Shown piece after piece: positions 14,222 through 22,195 of a DNA stretch of 27,306 nucleotides. The stretch comes from JBAWVR01 sp964583845. Its GTDB lineage: Bacteria; Patescibacteriota; Minisyncoccia; Phycocordibacterales; GWA1-40-21. Below the pieces are notes generated by a model. It worked only from the letters and a program-made list of their open reading frames with translations, was not told where the DNA came from and did no database searches. The first letter of the stretch is position 1. Each line of letters begins with the position of its first letter. A program made the translations under genes and the position numbers. Where the stretch lies: NCBI GenBank assembly GCA_964583845.1, contig CAZOXG010000010.1:1-27306 (forward strand), given 5' to 3'.

Positions 14222-15400
14222 ATGAAAAAAACTATTAAAAAAATTGATTACAAAAAAGAGTCTTTGAAACGCCATTTGAAATACATGGGCAAGATAGAAA
14301 TCAAGGGAAAATTTCCACCGATTAAAACCCGCGAAGATTTAAGTGTGGCGTATACTCCCGGTGTCGCTGCAGTCTCAACACATTTGGCCCAGAACCCTGG
14401 TGATGCCTATGATTACTCTATCAAAGGTAATACGATTGCTGTAGTCTCTGATGGTTCGGCTGTCCTTGGACTTGGTAATATCGGTCCCTATGGCGCTTTA
14501 CCTGTAATGGAAGGTAAGGCACTACTTTTTAAAGAATTCGGTGGAATTGACGCTTATCCGATTGTTCTTTCAACTCAAAATACCGAAGAAATAATTCAGG
14601 TAGTAAAAGCAATAGCTCCAACTTTTGGTGGTATTAACTTAGAAGACATTTCCGCCCCACGTTGTTTTGAAGTGGAAGAAAGATTAATCAAAGAATTAGA
14701 TATTCCAGTCTTTCATGATGATCAACATGGTACGGCTATTGTGGTTTTGGCGGCAATGATTAATAGTTTGAAAATAGCCAAGAAGAAAAAAGAAAGTATT
14801 AAGGTAGTGATCTGTGGAGCTGGAGCGGCTGGTATTGCCACAACTAGATTGTTGAATGCTTATGGTATCAAGAATGTAATTTTGGTTGACTCCGTTGGTA
14901 TTGTTTCCAAGAGTCGTAAAGATTTAAATCCAGTTAAAATTAAAATTTTAGAAACTACTAACCCTGAAAATATTTCTGGTGATTTAGCCGAGGCAATCAA
15001 GGGTGCCGATGTCTTGATTGGTGTCAGTGCTCCGGGAATTTTTAAACCAGAATACATTAAAACTATGGCGGAAAAACCAATTGTCTTTGCGATGTCTAAC
15101 CCAACGCCTGAAATTATGCCAAATTTGGCCAAAGAGGCCGGAGCCTTTATTGTGGGAACTGGTCGCAGCGATTTTCCAAATCAAATAAATAATGTGCTAG
15201 CCTTTCCTGGCTTATTCCGTGCAGTGCTGGATAATAAAATTAGAGTAATTACTGATGAGATAAAATTGACAGTGGCCGAGACTTTGGCGAATTATGTAAA
15301 GAAGTCAGAATTGAACGTTGAAAAAGTTGTACCAAGTGTTTTGGATAAAGGGGTAGTTAAAATGATTTCTAAGAATTTGAAAAAGTTTAAAAACCAATAA
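14222..15400 (+). CDS. NAD(P)-dependent malic enzyme (decarboxylating)
   Basis: A 392-residue enzyme that oxidatively decarboxylates malate to pyruvate and CO2. Motifs are SVAYTPGVAAVS (41-52, catalytic Tyr44), VSDGSAVLGLGNIGPYGALP (75-94), MEGKALLFKEFGG (96-108, catalytic Lys99), NLEDISAPRCFE (139-150, metal-binding acidic pair), VFHDDQHGTA (163-172), a Rossmann GAGAAGI (199-205), and FAMSNPTPE with NNVLAFPG near the end. It is the short bacterial form with no phosphotransacetylase-like C-terminal domain. Cofactor preference is not evident. The gene starts 10 nt after the PEBP gene and ends 10 nt before the phosphorylase gene, so these may share a transcript. Confidence 0.95.
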   Translation: MKKTIKKIDYKKESLKRHLKYMGKIEIKGKFPPIKTREDLSVAYTPGVAAVSTHLAQNPGDAYDYSIKGNTIAVVSDGSAVLGLGNIGPYGALPVMEGKALLFKEFGGIDAYPIVLSTQNTEEIIQVVKAIAPTFGGINLEDISAPRCFEVEERLIKELDIPVFHDDQHGTAIVVLAAMINSLKIAKKKKESIKVVICGAGAAGIATTRLLNAYGIKNVILVDSVGIVSKSRKDLNPVKIKILETTNPENISGDLAEAIKGADVLIGVSAPGIFKPEYIKTMAEKPIVFAMSNPTPEIMPNLAKEAGAFIVGTGRSDFPNQINNVLAFPGLFRAVLDNKIRVITDEIKLTVAETLANYVKKSELNVEKVVPSVLDKGVVKMISKNLKKFKNQ

Positions 15401-15410
15401 CTAAAACTCT

Positions 15411-16177
15411 ATGTATAAAAAATTCACTGCCGTTGAGTGGAAGAAAATACTTGGTTTGCCAGAAGATTACAAAATTTCCGGGTTTATAATTAATGGTACT
15501 TGGAATGTTGAGGATGCTTTTAGCACTTACAAGAAAAACTTGGATACTCTAGGTATTAAGTATGAAGTTAGGACTCTAGAAACTTTTTAAGTCATATTCT
15601 AGAAGTCACTGTAAATAGTAAAAAATATTGGTTTGTTTGTGCATACGGTGGCGCTAGGCTTTCTGAGTATGCCCACATAGCTTGTTTACTTGGTTCCAGG
15701 AAAAATATTTGTGTCGGTAGTTGTGGCGGTTTGCAAAAGCAGGGAAGTTCGGCTGATATTATAATCCCGACTCAAAGTTATGGTGATGAAAGTTGTACGA
15801 GAATGTACACTAGAGGCAAAAAACTCAATCTTCATAAAACCAATACTAAATTGAGTAAAGAAATAGAATTGCTTTTACCAAAAGATCTAACCGTCTGGAA
15901 AGGTCCAATTGTTACTTGCCAAGCGATGCTGGCCGAGACTTTAGCCGATATTAAGACTTGGGCAAAAGCTGGTTTTCTATGTGTGGAAATGGAAACATCT
16001 ACTTTGTTTGCTGTGTCCAATCATTTCAAGGTTCCTTGTGCGGCTGCAGTATATATTTCGGACAATCTAGTGAAAGGACAGACCATTGGAGATGAGAAAC
16101 ATATTGAGGAAAAAGCTAAAAGACGTCTAGTTAAAGACGAACTTTTTAAGTCTGCAATTAAGGCTATTTTGTCGTAA
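15411..16177 (+). pseudogene. Nucleoside phosphorylase (PNP/UDP family), apparent frameshift
   Basis: From the ATG at 15411 a 59-codon frame (MYKKFTAVEWKKILGLP...) ends at TAA 15588-15590. The -1 frame is open from 15560 to the stop at 16177 and continues the protein: FVCAYGGARLSEYAH, then NICVGSCGGLQKQG (family GTCGGL loop). CVEMETSTLFAVSNHFKVP (family VEMExAAL) follows, and YISDNL carries the catalytic Asp of the SD motif. The break is at a run of five T (15584-15588); one more T would restore a protein of about 255 residues. Without a frameshift, translation of the second part would need a weak start such as TTG 15731, which would cut into the phosphate-binding part. It is either a decayed gene, an assembly error or a slippage site. 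The uncut family member would cleave purine or uridine nucleosides with phosphate. Confidence 0.75.
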
Positions 16178-16190
16178 AAGAGACTTGGTC

Positions 16191-16219
16191 TTGACAAGAT
16201 AACCCACATTTGTTATTAT
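16191..16219 (+). promoter_or_regulatory. Strong sigma70-type promoter for the DEAD-box helicase leader
   Basis: TTGACA (16191-16196), a 17-nt spacer and TATTAT (16214-16219). The predicted start near 16226 gives a leader of about 205 nt before the helicase ATG. Confidence 0.75.
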
Positions 16220-16225
16220 ACACGA

Positions 16226-16430
16226 GTAAATCATCTCACTGAGTAGCGTTAAAAGTCGCAATATCCTCCGTGCGGCTTTTTACTTTTAATCACAACAACT
16301 ATTAGATTGTGATTGTTATTTCGAATAGCGAATGTTATGTGGATGCCTAAAAATTCACCACGCTAGTAAAAACGAAACTTAAGGTTATTAAACCTTATTT
16401 TAACTAATACCCGAACATTGAATATATAAA
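16226..16430 (+). promoter_or_regulatory. Long structured leader of the helicase gene (possible attenuator or thermosensor)
   Basis: Three hairpins occur in order. (1) AAAAGTCGCA (16251-16260) / TGCGGCTTTT (16271-16280), with loop ATATCCTCCG, is followed by a U-rich stretch to 16287, so it looks like a terminator or attenuator; its loop holds CCTCC (16265-16269), complementary to an SD. (2) AATCACAA (16288-16295) / TTGTGATT (16307-16314). (3) AAGGTT (16381-16386) / AACCTT (16391-16396). The stretch has no credible coding frame. Long leaders are known for cold-induced DEAD-box helicase mRNAs in other bacteria. Alternatively, 16226-16287 is a separate small RNA. Confidence 0.5.
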
Positions 16431-17900
16431 ATGTTTAGGAAGAAAAATATGTTTAGAAACAGCAGACCAAGTTCTGATCGACCTGCCCAAAGTGGTAGTC
16501 GTCCTTTTAGAACTAGTCATGGCCGTCCAGTAAATGCTGGCGCCTCTCAATCAAGTAGACCGTCTTTTCCAAGTCGTCCTGGATATTCAAGTAAACCAGC
16601 CTTTGCGAGTAAACCCGCCTTTGCTGGCCGACCTTCTTTTAATAGAAGTCCTTCAAGTCAGGGTTCTCAAGGTGGATTCGGTGGTAGTCGTGGTGGTTAT
16701 GGAAACCGAGGAGGTTTTGCTCCACGTCGCTCAGGTGGTTTTGGTGGTGGTAGAAATTTTCGTTCAAGCAATCGCTTTGAAGGTGAAAAACTACATTACT
16801 CCCGTTTTATTAATAAGGCAGTTGTAACCGAAAAGTCCGAAGTTTTTGTGCCTAGTCACAAGTTCGCTGATTTTGCCCTAGATGCTAGGTTACAAGCTAA
16901 TATTTTAGCTAAAGGTTTTTCAACCCCAACTCCGATTCAGGACAAAATTATTCCTTACATTTTAGAAGGTAAAGACGTTGTCGGAATTGCGAATACTGGA
17001 ACTGGAAAAACTGGTGCCTTTTTAATTCCCTTGATGCAAAAAGCTATACTCAACCCTAAAGAAAAAGTATTAGTGATTGTACCGACTCGTGAGTTAGCGA
17101 TTCAGATTGACCAAGAATTCAGAAGTCTTCTAGGTACTCTAGAGATGTACTCTGTTTGTTGCGTCGGTGGCGCCTCTATTGGTCGCCAAATATCTGAACT
17201 TCGTTATCACAATAGTTTTATTATTGGAACACCAGGTCGCCTAAAAGACCTAATCGAAAGAGGAATGATCAAGCCGGCACAAATCAACACAATTGTTTTG
17301 GATGAAGCTGACCGAATGCTTGATATGGGTTTCATCAACGATATGCGTTACATCATGAATAAGATGCCTGATGATAGAAATACTTTGTTCTTTTCCGCTA
17401 CTATGGATAAACAGATTGAAGTATTGATCAAAGAATTCTTGCATGAACCAGTAAACGTTTCTGTTAAAACTCGTGATACTTCTAAAGATGTTGAACAAGA
17501 CATTGTTAAAGTATTAACCGGTGTAGATAAGTTGGATGTTTTACATGACTTACTAAACGGTGAAGACTTTTCTAAAGTATTGATTTTTGGACGAACTAAA
17601 CACGGTGTAGAAAAATTATCAGTTCAGTTAATGAAACGTGGTTTCAAGGCCGAATCAATTCACGGTGACAAACCACATGCTAGGCGCCAAAAGGCACTTA
17701 GTATGTTCAAAGATAATACTGTTAAAATTCTCGTAGCGACTGACGTGGCGGCTCGCGGTTTGGATATTCCAAACGTGTCACACGTTATTAACTATGATTT
17801 ACCGGCTACTTACGATGACTATATTCACCGTATTGGCCGTACCGGACGCGCAGGTAAGAGTGGAAAAGCTCTAACCTTCGTTGATCACAAAGGAAATTAA
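16431..17900 (+). CDS. DEAD-box ATP-dependent RNA helicase with N-terminal Arg/Gly/Ser-rich tail
   Basis: A 489-residue RNA helicase. The core has all motifs: Q motif GFSTPTPIQ (162-170), I ANTGTGKT (187-194), Ia PTRELAIQ (218-225), GTPGRL (266-271), II DEAD (291-294), III SAT (322-324), then LIFGRTK, ATDVAARGLDI and HRIGRTGRAGK. Residues 1-115 are a disordered tail rich in Ser, Arg, Pro, Gly and Phe, with KPAFA repeats (about 55-65) and FGGSRGGYGNRGGF (83-96). The RGG-like tail is at the N-terminus rather than the more usual C-terminal place, and the protein stops right after motif VI. The ATG at 16431 has no SD; an in-frame ATG at 16449 has AGGAAG 6 nt upstream and may be the real start. 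Confidence 0.95.
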   Translation: MFRKKNMFRNSRPSSDRPAQSGSRPFRTSHGRPVNAGASQSSRPSFPSRPGYSSKPAFASKPAFAGRPSFNRSPSSQGSQGGFGGSRGGYGNRGGFAPRRSGGFGGGRNFRSSNRFEGEKLHYSRFINKAVVTEKSEVFVPSHKFADFALDARLQANILAKGFSTPTPIQDKIIPYILEGKDVVGIANTGTGKTGAFLIPLMQKAILNPKEKVLVIVPTRELAIQIDQEFRSLLGTLEMYSVCCVGGASIGRQISELRYHNSFIIGTPGRLKDLIERGMIKPAQINTIVLDEADRMLDMGFINDMRYIMNKMPDDRNTLFFSATMDKQIEVLIKEFLHEPVNVSVKTRDTSKDVEQDIVKVLTGVDKLDVLHDLLNGEDFSKVLIFGRTKHGVEKLSVQLMKRGFKAESIHGDKPHARRQKALSMFKDNTVKILVATDVAARGLDIPNVSHVINYDLPATYDDYIHRIGRTGRAGKSGKALTFVDHKGN

Positions 17901-17911
17901 TTAATATAAAT

Positions 17912-17943
17912 AAAAAAACCAAGGTTATAACCTTGGTTTTTTT
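17912..17943 (+). terminator. Rho-independent terminator of the helicase gene
   Basis: Stem AACCAAGGTT (17917-17926) / AACCTTGGTT (17929-17938), flanked by seven A on the left and seven T ending at 17943. It can work on both strands. Confidence 0.9.
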
Positions 17944-17957
17944 GTTGCCATGCTAAA

Positions 17958-17987
17958 TTGTTCTTCTTAGTTAAACGGTGATATATT
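17958..17987 (+). promoter_or_regulatory. Putative promoter of the ECF sigma gene
   Basis: TTGTTC (17958-17963), an 18-nt spacer and TATATT (17982-17987), 9 nt before the ATG at 17997; almost leaderless. Housekeeping-like rather than a typical ECF AAC/CGT autoregulated promoter. Confidence 0.4.
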
Positions 17988-17996
17988 GTAATACGT

Positions 17997-18554
17997 ATGG
18001 AATCAGACAAAGATTTGATTGTTAAATATTTGGCTGGTGATGAGCAAAGTTTCGAAACCCTTGTAAATAGGCATATTAAACATACCTATAACTTCATTAT
18101 TCGTTATGGTGGTAACAGTTCGGTAGCCGATGATTTATTACAAGAGACTTTTTTACGTGCGTGGAAAAACTTGCGTCATTTTGATACTGAGAAGAAATTC
18201 ATTACTTGGTTGCTAACTATTTCTCACAATGTTGTTATGGATTGGCATCGCAAGCGTAAGGATGTTTCTTTTTCCTTACTCGACACCGAAGAAACTGAAT
18301 TTTCCGATACTTTGATTTCAGAATTACCATCACCAGAAGAGATTTTTGATCAGAAATTTTTGAAGACAAAGTTCGATGAAGAGGTTTCAAAACTTACTCC
18401 AGTTGAACAAACCATTTTACTTTTACATTTAGAACAAGAACTGCCGTTTATAGAAGTTTCCGAAGTTATTAAAAAACCGGTAAATACAGTAAAAAGCATA
18501 TACCGACGTTCGCTCATTAAGATTAAGAAAAACTGGATAGAAAACCAGACCTAG
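17997..18554 (+). CDS. ECF-type RNA polymerase sigma factor
   Basis: A 185-residue sigma-70 family protein with only regions 2 and 4. Region 2 (about 20-95) contains YNFIIRYGGNSSVADDLLQETFLRAWKNL (as DDLLQETFLRAW, the core-binding motif), FITWLLTISHNVVMDWHRKRK and the -10 recognition helix. Region 4 (about 130-182) has KLTPVEQTILLLHLEQELPFIEVSEV and NTVKSIYRRSLIKIKK, a helix-turn-helix for -35 contact. A linker of about 30 acidic residues joins them. It is followed by a two-helix membrane protein, a DUF5666-like protein and MacA/MacB genes on the same strand. This suggests that the sigma factor controls, or is controlled by, the exporter system. Confidence 0.92.
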   Translation: MESDKDLIVKYLAGDEQSFETLVNRHIKHTYNFIIRYGGNSSVADDLLQETFLRAWKNLRHFDTEKKFITWLLTISHNVVMDWHRKRKDVSFSLLDTEETEFSDTLISELPSPEEIFDQKFLKTKFDEEVSKLTPVEQTILLLHLEQELPFIEVSEVIKKPVNTVKSIYRRSLIKIKKNWIENQT

Positions 18555-18603
18555 GTCAAAATAATTAATGCACCCAAATTAATAATTAATACGTATAACA
18601 AAT

Positions 18604-19005
18604 ATGCTGTCCAAGCAAGGTAAATATATTAAAGAATATGAAGTGACATCTAAACTAAAACAAATTGTTTTAGCTAGAATTAGTCAGGCAGAAATAAAAC
18701 AGGCTCGATTTGAGTCGGTTTTTTCGTATTTTTTCGTTGTTATATCTTCGATTGCAAGTGTGGGTGCGTTCTGGTGGATTTATCAAGACGCTACCCAGAC
18801 AGGTTTGCTAAACTCATTGTCACTATTGTTCACTGATAGTGGAGCCGTTCTTAGTTACTGGAAAGAGTTTCTTTTGTCAGTAACAGAGAGTTTGCCAGTT
18901 GTAAGTTTGGTGGCGGTATTTGTCAGTCTATTCATTTTAATTTTTGCAACGGGCAACTTGTCAGTTGTTCGTCAAAATAAATTAAAGCTAAGTTTTAGTA
19001 ATTAA
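18604..19005 (+). CDS. Two-helix membrane protein, possible anti-sigma partner
   Basis: A 133-residue protein: a charged cytosolic N-terminal part of about 38 residues (MLSKQGKYIKEYEVTSKLK onward), helix 1 (about 39-59), an outside loop of about 38 residues, helix 2 (about 98-118) and a short basic tail. The position directly after an ECF sigma gene and the cytosolic-domain-plus-helix plan resemble anti-sigma factors. However, there is no zinc-binding anti-sigma motif (HxxxCxxC), and the N-terminal part is very short for a sigma-binding domain. The anti-sigma role is therefore only suggested by neighbourhood. No SD is seen. The stop codon is immediately followed by the next possible start (TTG 19006). 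Confidence 0.6.
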   Translation: MLSKQGKYIKEYEVTSKLKQIVLARISQAEIKQARFESVFSYFFVVISSIASVGAFWWIYQDATQTGLLNSLSLLFTDSGAVLSYWKEFLLSVTESLPVVSLVAVFVSLFILIFATGNLSVVRQNKLKLSFSN

Positions 19006-19041
19006 TTGCCCAAAACAATAATTGTTCGGCTAAATAATAAT

Positions 19042-19569
19042 ATGTTTTTACATTTTAAAAAAGTCTGTGAGACTAAATGGTTGATGTGGAGTTTATCAGT
19101 GATAGGTTTAATTGCGGTAGTCTTGGCTATATTTTTTACTGGGATGGCTTTTGGTCATGAACGAGCAAATTTTAAATGTAATTTTGCCGATCGTTATGAA
19201 AACATGTTTTTTGGCAAGAATAGTAACATGATGCCTGGCGGTAATCCTCGTGACAATGTTCGCGCTTTTGGAACTACTGGCAAGGTTATATCTGTGGCTT
19301 CTAGTACCCTAGTTGTTGAGGATATTAGTGGAGTGGAAAAAATTGTTTCTATTGATTCTAAAACTGAAATTAAGAGTGCAAAAGAAAATATTGGTATAGT
19401 TGGTATAAAGACTGGTTTCAATGTCGTGGTTATTGGTGAACCTTCTCAAGACGGTTCTATAATTGCTAAACTTATTCGTGTTACACCAGAAGGTTTTAGT
19501 AATATAGGTTCACGTGGCGGAAATTTTCGAGGACCAATAATTAACGCTACTAACACACCTAACAAATAA
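19042..19569 (+). CDS. Membrane-anchored DUF5666-like protein
   Basis: About 175 residues from the ATG at 19042; a TTG at 19006, abutting the previous stop, would add twelve. A single membrane helix (encoded about 19075-19145, WSLSVIGLIAVVLAIFFTGM) leads into an exported domain. That domain is a small beta-rich unit: TGKVISVASSTLVVED, KIVSIDSKTEIK, GFNVVVIGEPSQDGSIIAKLIRV. The pattern of a strand, a metal- or ligand-free barrel and an IxAxxIRV end resembles DUF5666/OB-like domains. The tail is Gly/Asn/Arg-rich. It sits between the ECF sigma pair and macA (6-nt gap), so it is probably an accessory envelope protein of the exporter operon. The biochemical function is unknown. Confidence 0.65.
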   Translation: MFLHFKKVCETKWLMWSLSVIGLIAVVLAIFFTGMAFGHERANFKCNFADRYENMFFGKNSNMMPGGNPRDNVRAFGTTGKVISVASSTLVVEDISGVEKIVSIDSKTEIKSAKENIGIVGIKTGFNVVVIGEPSQDGSIIAKLIRVTPEGFSNIGSRGGNFRGPIINATNTPNK

Positions 19570-19575
19570 TTATCT

Positions 19576-21450
19576 ATGAAGCTAGTTAATAAATTTAAAC
19601 GTTTCTTTATTGGGCATAAGGTTTGGACGGTCATAATTATAATTGCCATTATTGGTGTTGGTTATTACACTTATAACAAAATGAATGCTGGCGTTTCCAG
19701 TATTCAATACACTTTTGGCAAGGTCAAAACAGGAGATTTGGTTTTATCTGTTAATGCTACTGGTCAGGTTTCAACCTTGAGTAAAGTTTCTTTGAAACCA
19801 AATACGACCGGACAAACTCAAACTTTAGGACAAATTACTTCCGTTAGGGTTAAGAATGGTGACACTGTCTACGCTGGTCAGGTTATAGCTATTTTAGATG
19901 GTAAGAACGCCTTACAGTCGCTCAATCAGGCTAAGGCAACCGTTGCTAGCTCACAAGCAAATTACAATAAAGTTGTAACTGGATTAACTGAAGCTGAAAC
20001 TTTATCCTTAAATAATTCATTAGTTCAGTCACAAACCACTTTAGACAATGCTAAACAAAATATTTTAATTAAATTAAAAACTGCTTATACTACGGCTTCC
20101 AATTCTGTATATTTAAATACAGATTCTTTGTTTAGTAATCCATTAGGGAATAATCCAACCTTTGTTGTTAGTGGTGCTCAGTTCAATAATATGCAGTTGC
20201 AGAACAATGTTAACCAAGGGAGATATTATATTGGTCCAATCTTAGAAACTTGGAGATTGAATAATAAAACTCTTAGTGTAACTGATGATTTGCCTACTGC
20301 AATAAATAAAGCTATTTCTGATCTAAATACAGAAAGAAATTATTTTGATGATATGACTGCTTTGACTTCTCAATACAGCAATGCTTATGATTCTTCTGGA
20401 CAATCAGCTATTAATTCTGCTAAGAGTGCCGCTTCATCTGCCAGAGGAAGTATTGATTCACTAATTAGTGATTTAACTTCCACTTTACAATCATATAATA
20501 ATAATGTTATTTCCTTACAACAAACTAAAGATAATATTATGGTAAAAACTAAACCACCAACAGCGGATGATTTGGCGGTGGCTCAAGCTAGCTTGGATAA
20601 TGCAAAATCAAATCTTGCTAACGCCGAGACTACATATGCTAGTCGTATTATTACCGCGCCCTTCGATGGACAAATTGGTGGTTTATCCGCTGAAGTTGGC
20701 CAGTCTGTTTCTTCCGCTGATTCTTTGGGGACACTTATTACTGCAGAAAAAGTTATCAACGTAACTTTAAATGAAGTTGATGCTGCCAAAATTTCCGCTA
20801 ATAACCCAGTTACTGTCACTTTTGATTCTTTACCTGGCGTGTCTCTTTCTGGTCGTGTGGCTTTTATTGATCCATTAGGAACAGTAACCCAAGGTGTGGT
20901 TAGTTATGCTGCCCAGATTAAGATGAGTGGTCAGAACGATCAGATTAAAACTGCAATGACAGCTTCGGTCAGTATCGAAACCGCCAAGCACACTGGGGTC
21001 TTAATAATTCCAACTTCCGCTATTACAACTATGAATGGTAAAAAATTTGTTTTAGTGGCTGATATTGCTTCTTCAAATGGTTCAACTTCGACTTCAATGT
21101 GGAATAGAAACAATGCTTCTTCTACTGGTGATTTTTCTTCCTCAACTCGCCGAGATTTTGGTTCCTCAACTCGAGGTTCTTCTACTCGACCTATGAGAAA
21201 TATTGCTAGTTCTACCACTAATATCGTTTCAGAATATCCAGTCAAAAATGTAGAGATTACTGTTGGTATTTCTAATAACACTTCAACAGAAATTTTGTCC
21301 GGTCTATCTGATGGACAGATGATTGTAACCAAGAAGACTACTGTGAGCGCCGGAGCAGCTAAAACCTCTGCCGCTTCTGCGACGACAAACACTAGAAGTG
21401 GGTTTGGTGGTATGGGTGGCCCAGGTGCTATTGGAGGAATCCACGACTAA
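19576..21450 (+). CDS. MacA/HlyD-type periplasmic adaptor (RND/MFP family)
   Basis: A 624-residue membrane-fusion protein of a MacAB-type ABC system. One N-terminal helix (about 15-34) is followed by the first lipoyl half (QITSVRVKNGDTVYAGQVIA, about 86-105). A long helical hairpin region carries an extra insert of about 150 residues rich in Asn/Ser/Thr. Then come the second lipoyl half (ITAPFDGQIGGLSAEVGQSV), a beta-barrel and a membrane-proximal domain (VLIIPTSAITTMNGKKFVLV). A Ser/Thr/Arg-rich insert and a Gly-rich C-terminal tail (FGGMGGPGAIGG) are atypical. The family usually has 350-450 residues, so this is long. In a cell with a single membrane the adaptor would lack a TolC partner. 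It lies 11 nt before macB-type ATPase. Confidence 0.9.
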   Translation: MKLVNKFKRFFIGHKVWTVIIIIAIIGVGYYTYNKMNAGVSSIQYTFGKVKTGDLVLSVNATGQVSTLSKVSLKPNTTGQTQTLGQITSVRVKNGDTVYAGQVIAILDGKNALQSLNQAKATVASSQANYNKVVTGLTEAETLSLNNSLVQSQTTLDNAKQNILIKLKTAYTTASNSVYLNTDSLFSNPLGNNPTFVVSGAQFNNMQLQNNVNQGRYYIGPILETWRLNNKTLSVTDDLPTAINKAISDLNTERNYFDDMTALTSQYSNAYDSSGQSAINSAKSAASSARGSIDSLISDLTSTLQSYNNNVISLQQTKDNIMVKTKPPTADDLAVAQASLDNAKSNLANAETTYASRIITAPFDGQIGGLSAEVGQSVSSADSLGTLITAEKVINVTLNEVDAAKISANNPVTVTFDSLPGVSLSGRVAFIDPLGTVTQGVVSYAAQIKMSGQNDQIKTAMTASVSIETAKHTGVLIIPTSAITTMNGKKFVLVADIASSNGSTSTSMWNRNNASSTGDFSSSTRRDFGSSTRGSSTRPMRNIASSTTNIVSEYPVKNVEITVGISNNTSTEILSGLSDGQMIVTKKTTVSAGAAKTSAASATTNTRSGFGGMGGPGAIGGIHD

Positions 21451-21461
21451 AAATCATCTAT

Positions 21462-22190
21462 ATGATTGAATGTAAAAATATCAAAAAGTCTTACGTAAAT
21501 GGAGAAACAATAACACACGCCTTGAAAGGAGTTTCTTTTACGATCAATGACGGGGAATTTGTTGCTATTATGGGACCTTCTGGTTCTGGTAAGTCAACCT
21601 TGATGCATATTTTAGGGGCTTTAGATACTCCAACTTCTGGCGAATATTTTCTAGACAATGAAGATGTTTCAAAATTGTCTGATGATCAGTTGGCTGGTAT
21701 ACGTGGTAATAAAATTGGTTTTGTTTTTCAATCATTTAACTTACTTCCAAGAACTGAAGTAATTAGAAATGTAACTTTGCCACTAGTATATTTAAAAATT
21801 CCATCGGCAAAAAGACTTGAAATGGCCGAGTTGGCTTTACGTTCGGCTGGGCTCGAAGAGACTAGATGGCACCATCTCTCCAATCAACTTTCTGGTGGAC
21901 AAATTCAACGCGTAGCCATTGCTCGCGCCCTAGTCAACGACCCATCTTTGATTATGGCCGATGAACCGACAGGTAACTTAGATACCAGAACTGGTGAGAT
22001 TGTCTTGAAAACTTTTCAAGATTTAAATAAAAAAGAAGGACATACAATTATTCTGATTACTCACGAATTAGATGTAGCTGAACACGCCGACCGAATAATT
22101 CATATTCGTGATGGGCAAATACTTAGCGACAAGATTAATGACAATAAAAGGGTTGTTGATCCCTGTATTTGTAACGAAGATAAAAAATAA
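21462..22190 (+). CDS. MacB/LolD-type ABC transporter ATPase
   Basis: A 242-residue cytosolic ATPase of the MacB/LolD/FtsE class. Walker A GPSGSGKST (38-46), Q-loop FVFQSFNLLP (87-96), signature LSGGQIQR (143-150), Walker B LIMADEPTGNLD (163-174) and H-switch THELD (200-204) are all present. The LolD-like hallmark ALDTPTSGEY follows the Walker A helix. The C-terminus ends in a Cys-containing tail DPCICNEDKK, unusual for the family. It is encoded between the adaptor (11 nt) and the permease (5 nt), so it makes the exporter complex with them. Unlike classical MacB, ATPase and permease are separate chains. Confidence 0.95.
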   Translation: MIECKNIKKSYVNGETITHALKGVSFTINDGEFVAIMGPSGSGKSTLMHILGALDTPTSGEYFLDNEDVSKLSDDQLAGIRGNKIGFVFQSFNLLPRTEVIRNVTLPLVYLKIPSAKRLEMAELALRSAGLEETRWHHLSNQLSGGQIQRVAIARALVNDPSLIMADEPTGNLDTRTGEIVLKTFQDLNKKEGHTIILITHELDVAEHADRIIHIRDGQILSDKINDNKRVVDPCICNEDKK

Positions 22191-22195
22191 ACAAT

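Noticed and set aside
16226..16290. Possible tRNA or classical riboswitch in the helicase leader
   Set aside because: No cloverleaf, no T-arm GTTCRA and no riboswitch core could be recognised; kept only as a structured leader.
16534..16827. Val/Leu-rich plus-strand frame inside the helicase N-terminal tail
   Set aside because: It is a shifted reading of the RGG-like repeat region; the in-frame helicase tail joins directly to the core.
18548..18557. 10-bp palindrome GACCTAGGTC across the ECF sigma stop codon
   Set aside because: Short, no T-run and likely by chance; too weak to call a terminator or operator.
20940..21392. Minus-strand frame (150 codons) over the end of the adaptor gene
   Set aside because: Rich in Glu/Val/Ile with no motifs; mirrors the Ser/Thr-rich coding strand of the adaptor.
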